Positions 1 through 9,233 of a DNA stretch of 64,000 bases are shown here, one piece after another. The number at the start of each line of letters is the position of its first letter. The first letter of the stretch is position 1. Origin of the DNA: Eutreptiella sp. 'Long Island Sound 2002' (lineage: Eukaryota > Euglenozoa > Euglenophyceae > Eutreptiales > Eutreptiaceae); assembly GCA_964036045.1 (NCBI GenBank), contig OZ038391.1, positions 42,171,621 through 42,235,620 on the forward strand, in the 5' to 3' direction. The notes below the pieces were generated by a model that was not told the origin of the DNA, did no database searches, and saw only the letters and a list, made by a program, of their open reading frames with translations. Both the position numbers and the translations under genes were made by a program.

Positions 1-599
1 GCACATGCTCTCCACTTTCCACTGGAATGCTTTGGGCAGCACTCTTGGGTGGTGGTTTTGCCTTCTTGGTAGAAGGCTTGGCAGGTGCAAGCAGATTTTT
101 GGGAACCCATTTCCCTTTGGGAATGTCCCTTGTAAAATACAATTTGTTCCCAAAACTGTGTCCCATACCCCATACACCACGGGCACTCTTCACCCACACA
201 ACCTCCCTGTCAGAATTCAGGTCACTATCATCATCCGTCACATTTGTCCGGTCCCAGGGGGAAACATGGTTGTGCTATCAAGTTCCATTTCAGCGAAAGT
301 AAGCAAAATGTCCCACCATGAGTGCAAGGGATACAAGTGGCAGTGCCCCACAACACAGTCACCCACACAACAAAACACTGATCCGCAACAAAAATTTTTG
401 GGTTGACCAAGTGACGGTCCCCCACCCCCCCTGGGGAACGACAAGGGGTGGGGAACAACAAGGGGGGGGGTACAAGTGATTTTGAGGTCACCAAATGTTA
501 CGATGCTTCATCATGGCACTAGCACTGAGCATGATAAGTTGTCAAATTGATTTGTAACCGGGTTTTGGGTCAGAACAGAGATTAGATCACATATTGTAC
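1..599. other. Left flank of the LINE, no gene recognised
   Basis: This stretch lies beyond the poly(A) end of the minus-strand LINE. Open frames here are short and on both strands, and resemble no family I know. The only notable content is G-rich simple sequence at 420-475. If the LINE had inserted inside an antenna-protein gene, the rest of that gene should resume here on the minus strand. No LHC-like sequence is visible. Confidence 0.5.
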
Positions 600-618
600 T
601 TTTTTTTTTTTTTTTTTT
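600..618 (-). other. Poly(A) tail marking the 3' end of the LINE
   Basis: There are nineteen T on the plus strand, i.e. a poly(A) on the LINE's coding strand, 216 nt after the last stop codon at 836. The element sequence ends GTC directly before the A run. The second LINE copy at 62972-63975 ends with the same GTC plus A-run, so this is a shared element terminus rather than a chance homopolymer. Confidence 0.75.
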
Positions 619-835
619 GACTGACTCCAGAAGTTCAAAGAGTACTCAAGACTGTGCTTGGGAAAGTGGGCGTCTCCAGCATATGATACAGTGTATTCCT
701 GCAAATCGGGGCACATGGCAAAGACCCAGAGTTCACATGCGTATAACAGAGGGCTCTCTGTTGCGGTAGGCAAAACCGCCACGCCATATGGCAAGCCTAT
801 AATGCGTAAGATTTAAGGGGGTTAAACATGCTGCA

Positions 836-1894
836 TCACGTGTGTGCCATTCCCCACAGGTCTTCAAGAGTAACAAGCTTTCGTCGCTTTGTAGGGGCCA
901 TGTCTGCTGGCGGGCGTTGGCCCAGGATGCCGGGTCTTGTGCGGCAGTGGCGTTTAGGTAGAGGGGGCTCCACCCAGTGGGCCGCGCGCTCGGATGCCCA
1001 CAACTGGCTCATCACCGAAAAGAGTTGGACCCTTCGGTCATGCCGCTTGTAGTGCTGGTCTGCGGAGGTGGTCCACACTCTAGCACGCCGCAGGAGGGTG
1101 TGCAAGTGCCGTGATTGCCGCACCAGGTCCTCTAGCATGTCGCGGTATGAAACCATCAGTGAGGCCCCGAGAAGGGCACGTTGATGCAGAAACCAAGGCT
1201 GGGCCAGATACTGCATTGCCGAAGCTACGTGTTGCGCCCCTGGGTCCGCGGCAGTGGGACAGAGGCACTGGTTGAGATATTTGACCGCCCATGACCGGGT
1301 GTAGTACGATTGCGGCCGGTCCCATGTGCGCGCAGCCCTACGGTGGGACGTCTCTTGAGAGGCGCGGCCAACCTGCCGCTGTGTTCTCTCCCGGGGCCCT
1401 GTATACCCTACTTGATTGCGGAGGATAGAGTCCGTGGGGTTCGGTCGTACAGCTCGTGAGCGCAGCTTTGTGTACCATGCCGGCACCGCCGTGGAGGGCG
1501 TGGGCGGTACCTGTGGGTCACGGGGGGGCATGGTGAGTTGGCCGCGCAGTTGGCATACGCCATGTAGGGCGTGGTACTGGTGCCAGGCCACACGCTCCCT
1601 GAGGTCTACCCGCATTGTTCGGGGGATGTGGTCCCATAGGGACTGTGGTATGCGAAGGCACGCAACATGGTGTAGGTCTGCCGCTGACGCCCTGTTCCAC
1701 CATTCCGTCACCGTATCTTGCCATGGTCCCCAGGTGCTAAGCCACATGTTGCGAAATGCGACTTTCCAACGCATGCAGTGGATGAGTCGTTTGTGGACAG
1801 TGGTACCGTGGTGGAGGGGACATATGGGCATTTGGGGTTGGTATGGTCCCACGGCGCACCCGTCCCATCCCACCGTACCTGACCCCAAAGCCAT
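836..1894 (-). CDS. LINE ORF2 C-terminal region (zinc knuckle and basic tail), frame-shifted from RT
   Basis: This is an open frame of about 350 residues that overlaps the end of the RT/RNase H frame by 187 nt, in another frame. Its start has the second half of a zinc knuckle (ICP...H...HC spacing); the missing first Cys-Pro pair is in the upstream frame (KCP at 1833-1825). A -1 shift near 1825 would rebuild C-x2-C...H...C. The middle carries TMPPRD, an AWY-x-K motif and a PNP motif. All three recur in the LINE copy at the right edge of the window, so the region belongs to the element. The end is basic (TKRRKL). The first ATG here is just the first in frame and is probably not a real start. 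Either a one-base deletion broke ORF2 or the element uses -1 frameshifting; no classical slippery heptamer is visible. Confidence 0.7.
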   Translation of the reverse strand: MALGSGTVGWDGCAVGPYQPQMPICPLHHGTTVHKRLIHCMRWKVAFRNMWLSTWGPWQDTVTEWWNRASAADLHHVACLRIPQSLWDHIPRTMRVDLRERVAWHQYHALHGVCQLRGQLTMPPRDPQVPPTPSTAVPAWYTKLRSRAVRPNPTDSILRNQVGYTGPRERTQRQVGRASQETSHRRAARTWDRPQSYYTRSWAVKYLNQCLCPTAADPGAQHVASAMQYLAQPWFLHQRALLGASLMVSYRDMLEDLVRQSRHLHTLLRRARVWTTSADQHYKRHDRRVQLFSVMSQLWASERAAHWVEPPLPKRHCRTRPGILGQRPPADMAPTKRRKLVTLEDLWGMAHT

Positions 1895-4283
1895 TTAACC
1901 CACAGCATACGTCGGTCCCCGCGCATCAGCAGCCAGGATACCCAGTGTGCACCGTCGAAAGTGACAACGCGCCTCCGTTGGAGGATCCATTTCCGCGCCG
2001 GAGTGGGGGCGGGCCCGCCGCACATTGCAATATCTTCGGGGCGCTGGGGGTCGTAATCCGGCACGGGTAGGCGCGTGGCCATCTTGGCGAGCAGGTCTAC
2101 TTCCCCATTGCGTCGAATTTGTTCGCGTTCCTGCGCGTTACGGGCCTCCGTCTCAAGGCGGTGGCTGGGGATCCACTCCGCGGCGACGCGTTTGTGCTGC
2201 ACTTGGTCACACACTTTGTGGCGGATGTCAGCGTCAGAACATTCGTGCGTGGGTCGGCGGTGTGCGCATTTTGTGACGGCCATGTTGTCGATGTATTGAG
2301 TCTCACCGTCAGATGCAATGGCCGCGCCGATGGCTGCTCCGTACATTTCAGCCCTGTAGGACTGCTGTGGGCCCGCCACCCGGGCGAGGATGCGAAGAGG
2401 CCCTTTTGTTACTGCTGCGCCCGCCGCTTGGTATTCCGAGCCCGCAATCTGAACTGTTTGAAGGCTGCCATCGGAGTATAGGGATGTTCCGGTTGGCGGT
2501 TGCTTGTTTGAGTAGCACGCTATGCCCGCGATGTTGACAGGGTGGTATCCCGTAGGTACCGTGCCTGCCGAGGGGTCTTCGTGGTACCGGTGTGGGGCAA
2601 TGTAGTGGCGCGTGTGGAGGGCATCCCCCACCTGCTCCTTGCGGGCAGACAAGAGGACGCCGTCATCGGAGCTTTCACTGTCGATGAGGTTGGGTCCCCC
2701 GGCCGGCCGCGGCGGTAGTGCTATGTGGAGTGCAGTGCGAGCACCTAGTTGGGTGAGTATGGCCAAGTAGTTGCGAATAGGCACCGCTCGGGAGGGCAAT
2801 TCTTTGCTAAGGTTGCAGCCAATGGATCCCGGACGTGAACGTAACGTGTTCTGTACCATTGTGGTGAAGCGTGCCCTGTGGGCCCAGAACAGTTGGTGCA
2901 ACCCCATTCCGCCCAGTCGGTGAGGAGAAGTGACATGGAGGACGTTGTATGATTTGTGAACGTCGACCTTATTGAGTTCCATGCCCTCCGCCATAAGCAC
3001 AAACCGCAAGCACATGGAGTCCATGGCTTTGAACATTGAGTCGTTGGGGAGAAACAAGGTGCGGTACGTCCACCATGGGATCAAGAGGGTGTTCAGCAGC
3101 TGCACCCGCTCGAAAGCGTTCAGTGGCAGATATTGGTATCGCGTCAGATCAGCTGCGGCCGTCCCCACGAAGTCATCACGTGCCTTTTGTTCCCAGGTTG
3201 GATGTGCCAAGAGGTGACCGAGGTAGTGGAAGATAGGGGGTTGCAGCGGCAATCGCGCATCGCCCCACGTGATGGTGTCCCTGGTCGGGGACTCTCGTCG
3301 TGCCACACCCTGACGGCGGGAGGGTGGGGCCCAACGGTACACCTGTGTCTTTGAAGGGTTCGTCTTGAGGCCCAGTATGGCAGACAATTGACTGATGCGC
3401 TCCAGGACGTGCTGCATCTCCCGTTGGCTCGGGGAGATGATGGCGATGTCGTCGACATAGGCCAGTATGGTGCTGTTGGGAAATTCTCTAGTGAGAGTCT
3501 GGTGGAAGGCCTCATACACTAGAACAAAAAGGGCTGGGGACAGGGGGCACCCCTCCTTGATGCCACGACGCAACGGAAAACGGACGTCTCCGTACACCCC
3601 CGTGCTGTGCGCGTAGATGCTAGCCACCATGTTGTAGATGCGGGCTGGGGTTCCAATCAACTCGAGTCCGTAGGTGAGGCACTCATGGGGCATGCTGGGG
3701 TAGGCTTTTGCGATGTCCAGGAGGCATACCAGCGCACCGTCCCCGTATTGGTGTAAAAGCATCGACATGCGGAGGGCTTGCTGTGATGTGGTATAGCCTC
3801 GTCTACATCCTGTTTGGGGGTCGGAGAGCGCCGCGTCGATGGGCCCTCGCAGGGTGTCCAATATGAGCCGGGCTAGAATGGAGTACATCCCCGTGGCTAC
3901 GCTAATGGGCCGGTAACTGCGGGCCGCCTCAGGGGGGCCAGACTTGTAGATCATGGCTATTCTGGCCTGCAGCCAGTGGTGCGGCACATCGCCGCTTTCC
4001 CACACATGGCGCACTGCTATGTATAGGTCCCACTGTAGTTCCCTAGGTAACCACTGGTACAGGTGGGGTGCCACGTGGTCCATGCCTGCCGCTTTGTTCT
4101 TGCGTTGGCGTAGCGCTTTTGTGAAAGATTGCCAGGAGGGAGGATTGGGGCTCACTGGTCGTCTTGGCTTTAAGACTTGTGAAAGAAGAGCCTTGGCCTC
4201 TTCCGGTCTCCATGGTGGGTCCCCCGCGAAGTGCGGAGGGTGTTTGGCGGCCGAGGTCGTGTCAGGTTGTGGGGTAGGAGTGT
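1708..4283 (-). CDS. LINE ORF2: reverse transcriptase and RNase H (5' part separated by nested transposon)
   Basis: This frame would copy the LINE RNA at the genomic target. Counting residues from the valine codon at 4155-4153, the RT motifs are: RPIS near residue 82, QTGCRRG near 114, catalytic Asp147 in LLDIAKAY, KEGCPLSPALF near 200, and catalytic YVDD at 233-236. RNase H follows with Asp562 (YSDGS), Glu603 (RAEM), Asp623 (YIDN), His665 and Asp687 (EVDLLAKMA), a full acidic set. The frame stays open upstream of 4155 to the transposon edge at 4283, so 4155 is not the true start. Removing the transposon and one ACGT repeat makes it continuous with the endonuclease frame ending at 7599. The frame ends at 1708, after losing phase with the zinc-knuckle region near 1825. 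It is intact as a domain but split as a gene. Confidence 0.88.
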
Positions 4284-4287
4284 ACGT
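4284..4287. repeat. Target-site duplication, left copy (ACGT)
   Basis: ACGT directly precedes the left terminal inverted repeat and is repeated at 7595-7598. Because the ends are palindromic, GTAC or TA could also be read as the duplication. Only ACGT gives a reconstructed empty site in which the LINE endonuclease and RT frames join without a shift. Confidence 0.65.
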
Positions 4288-4320
4288 CGCGATACGTCTA
4301 ATGGAATATTATAATGTTAA
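4288..4320 (+). repeat. Left terminal inverted repeat of the DNA transposon
   Basis: It begins CGCGATACGTCTA and ends in ATTATAATGTTA. It pairs with 7562-7594 on the opposite strand, with three mismatches. Confidence 0.85.
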
Positions 4321-4455
4321 ATCCGGTCCATTATAATGTTCCGGTAGACGTAACACTTGTTCCAGAAGACGTAAGTCAAATTTTGTACGTCTACCGGAAT
4401 GTTATATGGGCCATTAGACGTAAGAACCAATCTTATCTATTCCGCAAGACGTATG
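4294..4455. repeat. Left subterminal array of the ACGTCTA-N-GGAA motif
   Basis: About six copies of a motif close to TACGTCTANNGGAA lie here in both orientations: near 4294, 4340, 4362, 4386, 4413 and 4440. The same motif clusters at the right end (7424-7590). Clustered subterminal repeats are typical transposase-binding sites in several DNA transposon groups; that role is inferred here. Confidence 0.7.
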
Positions 4456-5445
4456 CATGTATGGAAAACCAATTTCTATATTTTTCAAAAAAAATACTAA
4501 TTTCTGAACTTTTCAACAACATCAATGCGGTCAAAAGCAAATGGGCCTACAATGAAAAAAGTTGCAAAAGTGCACCAATTCAGTCCATGTCCATTTCAAG
4601 TGGCTTAATGCTAACAACTTAACTATGACAAAATATCAATAAATGAGAAGGACAAAACAATTTAGCTTCACTAAGGAGTTAGCAATTGGATGTTAATGTC
4701 AACCCTGGACAAGGCGGGCAGAATGAAGGTCCATTAGGGGAAGCCAAAACACATTGTTTGTAGCTAAGAAGTACCATAATGACATTTGGAAGTAGGCATT
4801 CACCATTCATGCACAGGTATCAACAAGTAGAACATGCTAAGTCCTGCCTTTAGGAGCAAGAACTACGCGCGGCGTATCAAATTGAAAGATTTTTTCAAAC
4901 AGTCTCGTTCCGAAGATTTCCGGAATTTTCAAAGCTTGAAATTACGGCAAAACGCTTCTTCGCGTAAACTGTCGCGCGGATGAAATGCGGTGTGGTAATG
5001 AGCCGTGACATAGCCAAGGAAATTTCGCCACTTCGTCGGCTGTGCATATAGAAATATCTGAAGTCCATTTTCAAAAATATTTAAATTGAAAATATAAGGA
5101 ACGCGAGAGACTGTTTTAAAATCTTTTGTTTCAGTAAGTGAGTGAAATTTTTGTTATTCAAGAATTTGATTGATATTAGTGCTATATGGAGTTTCCATGT
5201 ATAGTATTTTAAAGAGGGGTTTTGATTCTTAAGATTTTCACCTATTCGTAATAATTACATCAAGTTTTGTTTTAAATTTTTGAAGGTGCAGGATCAGATC
5301 TTAAAAACTGCGGCGGTTCGAGATGGCCGCATTGGGCATGTTGCACCTGCTGCAATTTGGTGAAGTGTTCCAGGGTCTTCTCACAGAGGCATAGACTTGT
5401 AGTCGCGAGGAAACGTGCGGTGCCATCGGTCGAAATGGGAGAGTC

Positions 5446-5550
5446 CGCGGTGAAATTACACTCACCGAATATCACAAGCTTGTCAAGGCTTATCCCAACC
5501 TGATTAGTAACATGACTCTAGACATTGAATCGAAACTCAAAGAAGCGTGA
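5446..5550 (+). pseudogene. EF-hand protein C-terminal fragment (calcineurin-B-like type)
   Basis: There are 34 codons ending in TGA at 5548-5550. The peptide has GEITLTEY, which fits the second half of an EF-hand loop (Gly6, Ile8, Glu12), followed by a P-x-L-x-x-NMTLD pattern. The tail of plant and algal calcineurin-B-like proteins has the same layout (G-x-I-x-x-x-E-W...P-x-L-x-NMTL). The acidic residues in the first half of the loop are poor, so calcium binding is doubtful. It lies in the nested DNA transposon about 220 bp upstream of the Rab fragment, same strand. I read it as a captured terminal exon; the family call is tentative. Confidence 0.35.
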
Positions 5551-5769
5551 CCGATTTATTAGCGATTTTCTGTCTCCCAAAGTGCTCCCCACTATCTGCA
5601 GAATACGTGGAAACCGTGTTGGGCAACGTAGTGATTTCATCCCTTGGCCTGCCTTTTTCGACAAGCAAGCCAACGTGTGTGACCACTCAAAAAAGCAGCT
5701 TCCTTCCTGCACGCGGCGTACTGGGTGGAGAAAGTGTCATGCATATTTTTCGTTGCGCCTGCCGCACAG

Positions 5770-6256
5770 GATCTACCATGGCGCCAAGGGAGCGATGCTC
5801 GTGTACGATATCACAAACAAGCAATCATTCGACAATATTCCGAAGTGGCTGAATGAACTTGTCTCGCATGTATCTCCGAGCAGGGTGATCATGTTGATCG
5901 GTGTGCCGTGACTGCCCGGCCTGTTGAGGGTTTCCCTTGAGCTGACAGCAAAACTTGCATCGGTCCGATACGTCAACGTTTGCCACATATTCGTTGCTCC
6001 CCTGTTCGTTAAACCTCTCTGGTTGCTAAAACTCCTGCCAGCTCTCCCTGCTTTCGTCGGTGTGTTCGTGTCCAAGAACTCTGTCGTTGCTTTATGCTCT
6101 TGGGTGTTCCAGGCAACAAGTGCGATCTTGAGCACCTGCGGGCTGTCAAGAAGGAGGATGCACACAAGTTTGCAGAAGAGAAGCGCTTGCTGTTCCTGGA
6201 AACATCTGCCTTGGACACCACTAATGTAGACAAGGCATTTGAGTGGCTAGTTACTG
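5770..6256 (+). pseudogene. Captured Rab11/RabA-type small GTPase fragment, two exons
   Basis: Exon 1 (5770-5900) follows an AG and encodes [19 protein letters not shown] and the start of the next helix, which is the RabA/Rab11 region after switch II. A GT at 5901 and AG at 6111-6112 bound a 212-nt intron. Exon 2 (6113-6256) resumes in phase with NKCDL (guanine-binding NKxD) and ETSALD (the G5 loop), then ends at a GT donor at 6257. The P-loop, switch I and switch II exons are missing, so it cannot be a working GTPase. Splice sites are kept, so it was captured as genomic DNA, not cDNA. A possible Cys-Cys tail near 6540 is too weak to claim. It sits inside the non-autonomous transposon. Confidence 0.8.
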
Positions 6257-7423
6257 GTGTGTACTTCCTATGTTAAGCGAGAACTGTTTGCGCAACAGCG
6301 GTATCAAATGTGCCAGATCCGGTGCAGATCTAGCAAATCCCTTGGATGCTTTGACATGGAATGAGGCGGGAAAAAAGGCCGGACGGTCGTCAAGGGAAGC
6401 CGCCGTGGGCAGTGGTGGTGCCAGGCCTAGGCCTGTTGGACAGGCCGGTGGGCGAGGAGGTCCTGAGGAGTTCCGTACGCGGGCCGAGCCACATCATGGC
6501 CACTTGGAGTCAAGTGCAAGTGCAAGCTGCGCCCACCGTTGCTGTCTGTAGCGGAGGAGCCCAAGCCACGCTCCCGCGGCGGACGTGAGCTAGGAGGCGT
6601 GTCGCTGTTGTTGGCTATTCGGTTGCCACATGCGGCATGCCCGTCGTTGGGCGTGGGTTGTCCTAGGCTGATGTACTGGCAACCCCTCCATTGCATTCTG
6701 CTGTCCTTTGTCTGTCTTTCATCTTTTCCAATCCATTTCCATTTGTTTTGAAAATGAGGGGTTTTGAATGGAGAATGTAGTTTTGCTAAATCCATGCTTT
6801 CTTTTTTTTTCCATGAATGGTCACTTACCGGTTGGTAGCCATCAAAACACTTGTCGACCAAACATCGAAGCAGTGTATCATTTTTTTCCCTTTTGTTGCA
6901 TTCACCGTCCATCAGCAAATACGCCATAAAAATATAGCACTAAATGTGCGCATGAATGCATTAGGGCAAATAACACAAACAACCTAAAAATTCGTTGGCG
7001 AAAGCTGGCACATTTTCTCCCTAAATGGGATTATCGTGTTGTTGTGGTCCACGTTTTCTTGGATTTGTGAGTGTTCCGAAGAAGCATTGGGGTAAAGAAA
7101 ACTTTAAGATCATCATTTGAGAAGAGGTGTCTTGTCTTCCCAATCCAAGATGAAAAATATTGATAAGGTGGCTCGCATATGTGCATTGTTTGTCGAAGAG
7201 TGTTAACGACATTCAAACTTCACTATGGCATGTGTGCCGTGATGGCAAAGATCAAGGTAGATTTGGTGGTTTTTTCACAAGGCACCTAAAAGAAGCATAG
7301 GATGACTGGAATGCCAAATTTGGATTTATTGGGTAATTTAGGGGATGTGCTATCATTTGGCCCAACGACATGAAGAAACATTTGATTTTGAGGTTTCTAT
7401 GCAACAAATAGGATGGTGTGCAT

Positions 7424-7590
7424 ACTTACGTCTACTGGAACATCCAGCACTGTTACTTACGTCTAATGGCACCCTATAATGTTCCGGTAGACGTACAAAA
7501 TTCTGCTTACGTCTAGCGGAATAGGTGTTACGTCTAGCGGAATATTATAACCGTACCAGATGTAACATTATAATGTTCCGCTAGACGTAT
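7424..7590. repeat. Right subterminal array of the ACGTCTA-N-GGAA motif
   Basis: There are six copies in both orientations, near 7428, 7456, 7480, 7506, 7530 and 7568. They mirror the left array within the last 170 bp of the transposon. Confidence 0.7.
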
Positions 7591-7594
7591 CGCG
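7562..7594 (-). repeat. Right terminal inverted repeat of the DNA transposon
   Basis: On the minus strand it begins CGCGATACGTCTAGCGGAAC and matches the left end except at three positions. Confidence 0.85.
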
Positions 7595-7598
7595 ACGT
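7595..7598. repeat. Target-site duplication, right copy (ACGT)
   Basis: This is the direct repeat of 4284-4287, immediately outside the right terminal inverted repeat. Confidence 0.65.
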
Positions 7599-9233
7599 AC
7601 ATCCGTGTGGGGTAGTCGTGCGGAAGGGGGTGATCAGCCACCACTTTAGGGCATTGAAGAAAGTAGAGCGGCCGCATACCGCGCATTTTCGGAAGCGCCG
7701 CAGGTGTCGTTGGGCCCGTTTCATATTATTGGTCGCCCTGTGGTGCGCCCAAGCTTGCTGGGCCCTCTTGGAGGTAGGGTCGCGGTGCAACTCGTCAGCC
7801 AGCTGTTGTTCAACCACGTCTTGAACTGGCTGTGGGTGGGGGTGTGCGTGTACAAAGCTGGACGCTGCGGCAATGATGGCGTCCGCCCTGTCTAGTGGGT
7901 GCATGATGTGATCTTCGTGAGTGGAGTGCGCTTTGGACCATTGGGACATGTGGCGCGAAAACTTGCGGAATAACGAGGAGGGCCAGTGCGACACATTGCC
8001 AATGACCGGTGGCGGCGCTGGCCGCGGTCCCAATGGGTTCATTACTGTGACCCTGACTGCTTTGTGGTCACCCGCATGGGGAAAGTCGATGGTGTCCGCA
8101 GAGATGGGGGGGTGAATGTCCCATGCCGTGGGAGAAAACAGGACTGCGTCCAAGCGGCGGCCCCGGCAATGTGTGGAGAGATTTTGAGGGCCGGTGTTTG
8201 GCGCATGTGCCAAAATCGGGTCCAGCAAGGCTCCGGATTCGAGGAGCGGGTGCCAGTACCTAGTTGGTTGGGAAGGACGTCCCCACACATGGTCGTTGAA
8301 GTCGCCCATAAGGATGCCCAGGTCTGGCAATTGTGCAAACCATGCGTCCAACTTTTCACATTGGTCCCGCGAAAATGGTCCGTGGATGTTGGCGATGACG
8401 TACGGTGTGTGGCCAGGGAGAGCGAGCTTGATGGCACGGGCCTGGCTCCCCATGGAGGGCAGCTTGGAGACATATCTGGATATGGAATTGAGGACGAGGA
8501 ATTGCGTGTCCGGGTTCTCGTCCACATAGGTGATGGGGAGGTAGTCATCATCCATAGCAGCCGTCCAAGCTGCATGGTGAGATCCACTACGGAATCGAAA
8601 CTCCTGTAGGGCAATAACTGCGGGCTGTTCGGCGATAATCTCCGCCAGGAGGTGCCCCCAGCGGCGCCGTGATAGGAAGGGTCCTCCGACATTGAGTGTC
8701 AGGAAGGATAGGCCTGGCCGGGGTGGGGGGCTGGGCCCTGGATTGGGGTGGACGTCGTTGGACAGACGTATTAGGCGTTGTGCTAGATCCCATAGGATCA
8801 GGCCCGGCAATCGGGTGCGCGCGAGTGTTTGGTGTAAGGGTGAAGTGTGTAGCTGTGTGTAGGTGTCTTGCACGTGTGGCGGTGTCCACATGGGCAGTCC
8901 CACATGGGTGAGTGTCAGTAACAGGATGTACCAGCCCGGCAGGTTAGAGTAGTGCCACCTGTGCCGACGTTGTAGCTTGGGCCGCAAGCGTCGTGGCGTG
9001 CCGCTACGACGCCCAAGGTAGCACCATGATGGTAGTTGAACCACAGGCATCGGTGAACACATGGAAGTGACCCGGCTGCTCCATAGCAGCGCATACAAGA
9101 GGATGAGGTAAGGGAGGGACTTGATCCATCGTGGTCTCCAGAAGTCCCATGTCTGGCGATGGAGCCGTGCCACGCCCAGTGTATTGGCTGACTTATAATT
9201 GCATTGAGGCCGTTTCCTCCGGTGGCAGGGCAT
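7599..9233 (-). CDS. LINE ORF2 N-terminal part: hydrophobic leader, 2A-like motif and AP endonuclease
   Basis: The ATG at 9233 overlaps the end of ORF1 (stop at 9193) by 41 nt. Residues 38-50 and 101-110 are hydrophobic. DVHPNPGP at residues 160-167 matches the core of 2A ribosome-skipping peptides. The endonuclease follows, with Asn181 (TLNVGG), Glu211 (ALQEF), GDFN at 310-313, Asp362 (RRLDAVLF) and the Asp389-His390 pair. These are the active-site residues of exonuclease/endonuclease/phosphatase-fold LINE endonucleases, which nick the target DNA. The frame runs into the nested transposon at 7598 and, once that is removed, continues into the reverse transcriptase. The endonuclease domain itself looks undamaged. 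Confidence 0.88.
8733..8756 (-). other. 2A-like ribosome-skipping motif DVHPNPGP
   Basis: The translated motif is D-V-H-P-N-P-G-P with upstream LIRLSN. The 2A core is D-x-E/H-x-N-P-G-P with cleavage before the last proline. Such motifs are known near the start of ORF2 or before the endonuclease in several APE-type LINEs. Here it would separate a leader of about 166 residues from the endonuclease-RT protein. The Gly usually found just before the Asp is Asn, so efficiency is uncertain. Confidence 0.6.

Larger units (their letters stand above)
4288..7594. mobile_element. Non-autonomous DNA transposon (3307 bp) carrying host gene fragments, nested in the LINE
   Basis: The ends are inverted repeats of about 32-33 bp that both begin CGCGATACGTCTA and differ at only three positions. 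A 4-bp duplication ACGT flanks them. No transposase-like frame is present. The interior is clearly more AT-rich than the flanks, especially 4440-5270. It contains an EF-hand gene tail (5446-5550) and two Rab11-type exons with their intron (5770-6256), so it resembles Pack-type transposons that capture genes. A 4-bp duplication is known for Sola, Chapaev, piggyBac and Kolobok groups, but the ends match none I recognise. From 6257 to 7420 I see no assignable gene. Confidence 0.85.

Noticed and set aside
6243-6551. Rab C-terminal exon ending in Cys-Cys
   Set aside because: The splice phase from 6256 cannot be confirmed and the stretch before the Cys pair has no Rab-like sequence.
4281-7600. GTAC or TA as the transposon's target duplication
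   Set aside because: Both are readable because of the palindromic edge, but neither restores the LINE reading frame; ACGT does.
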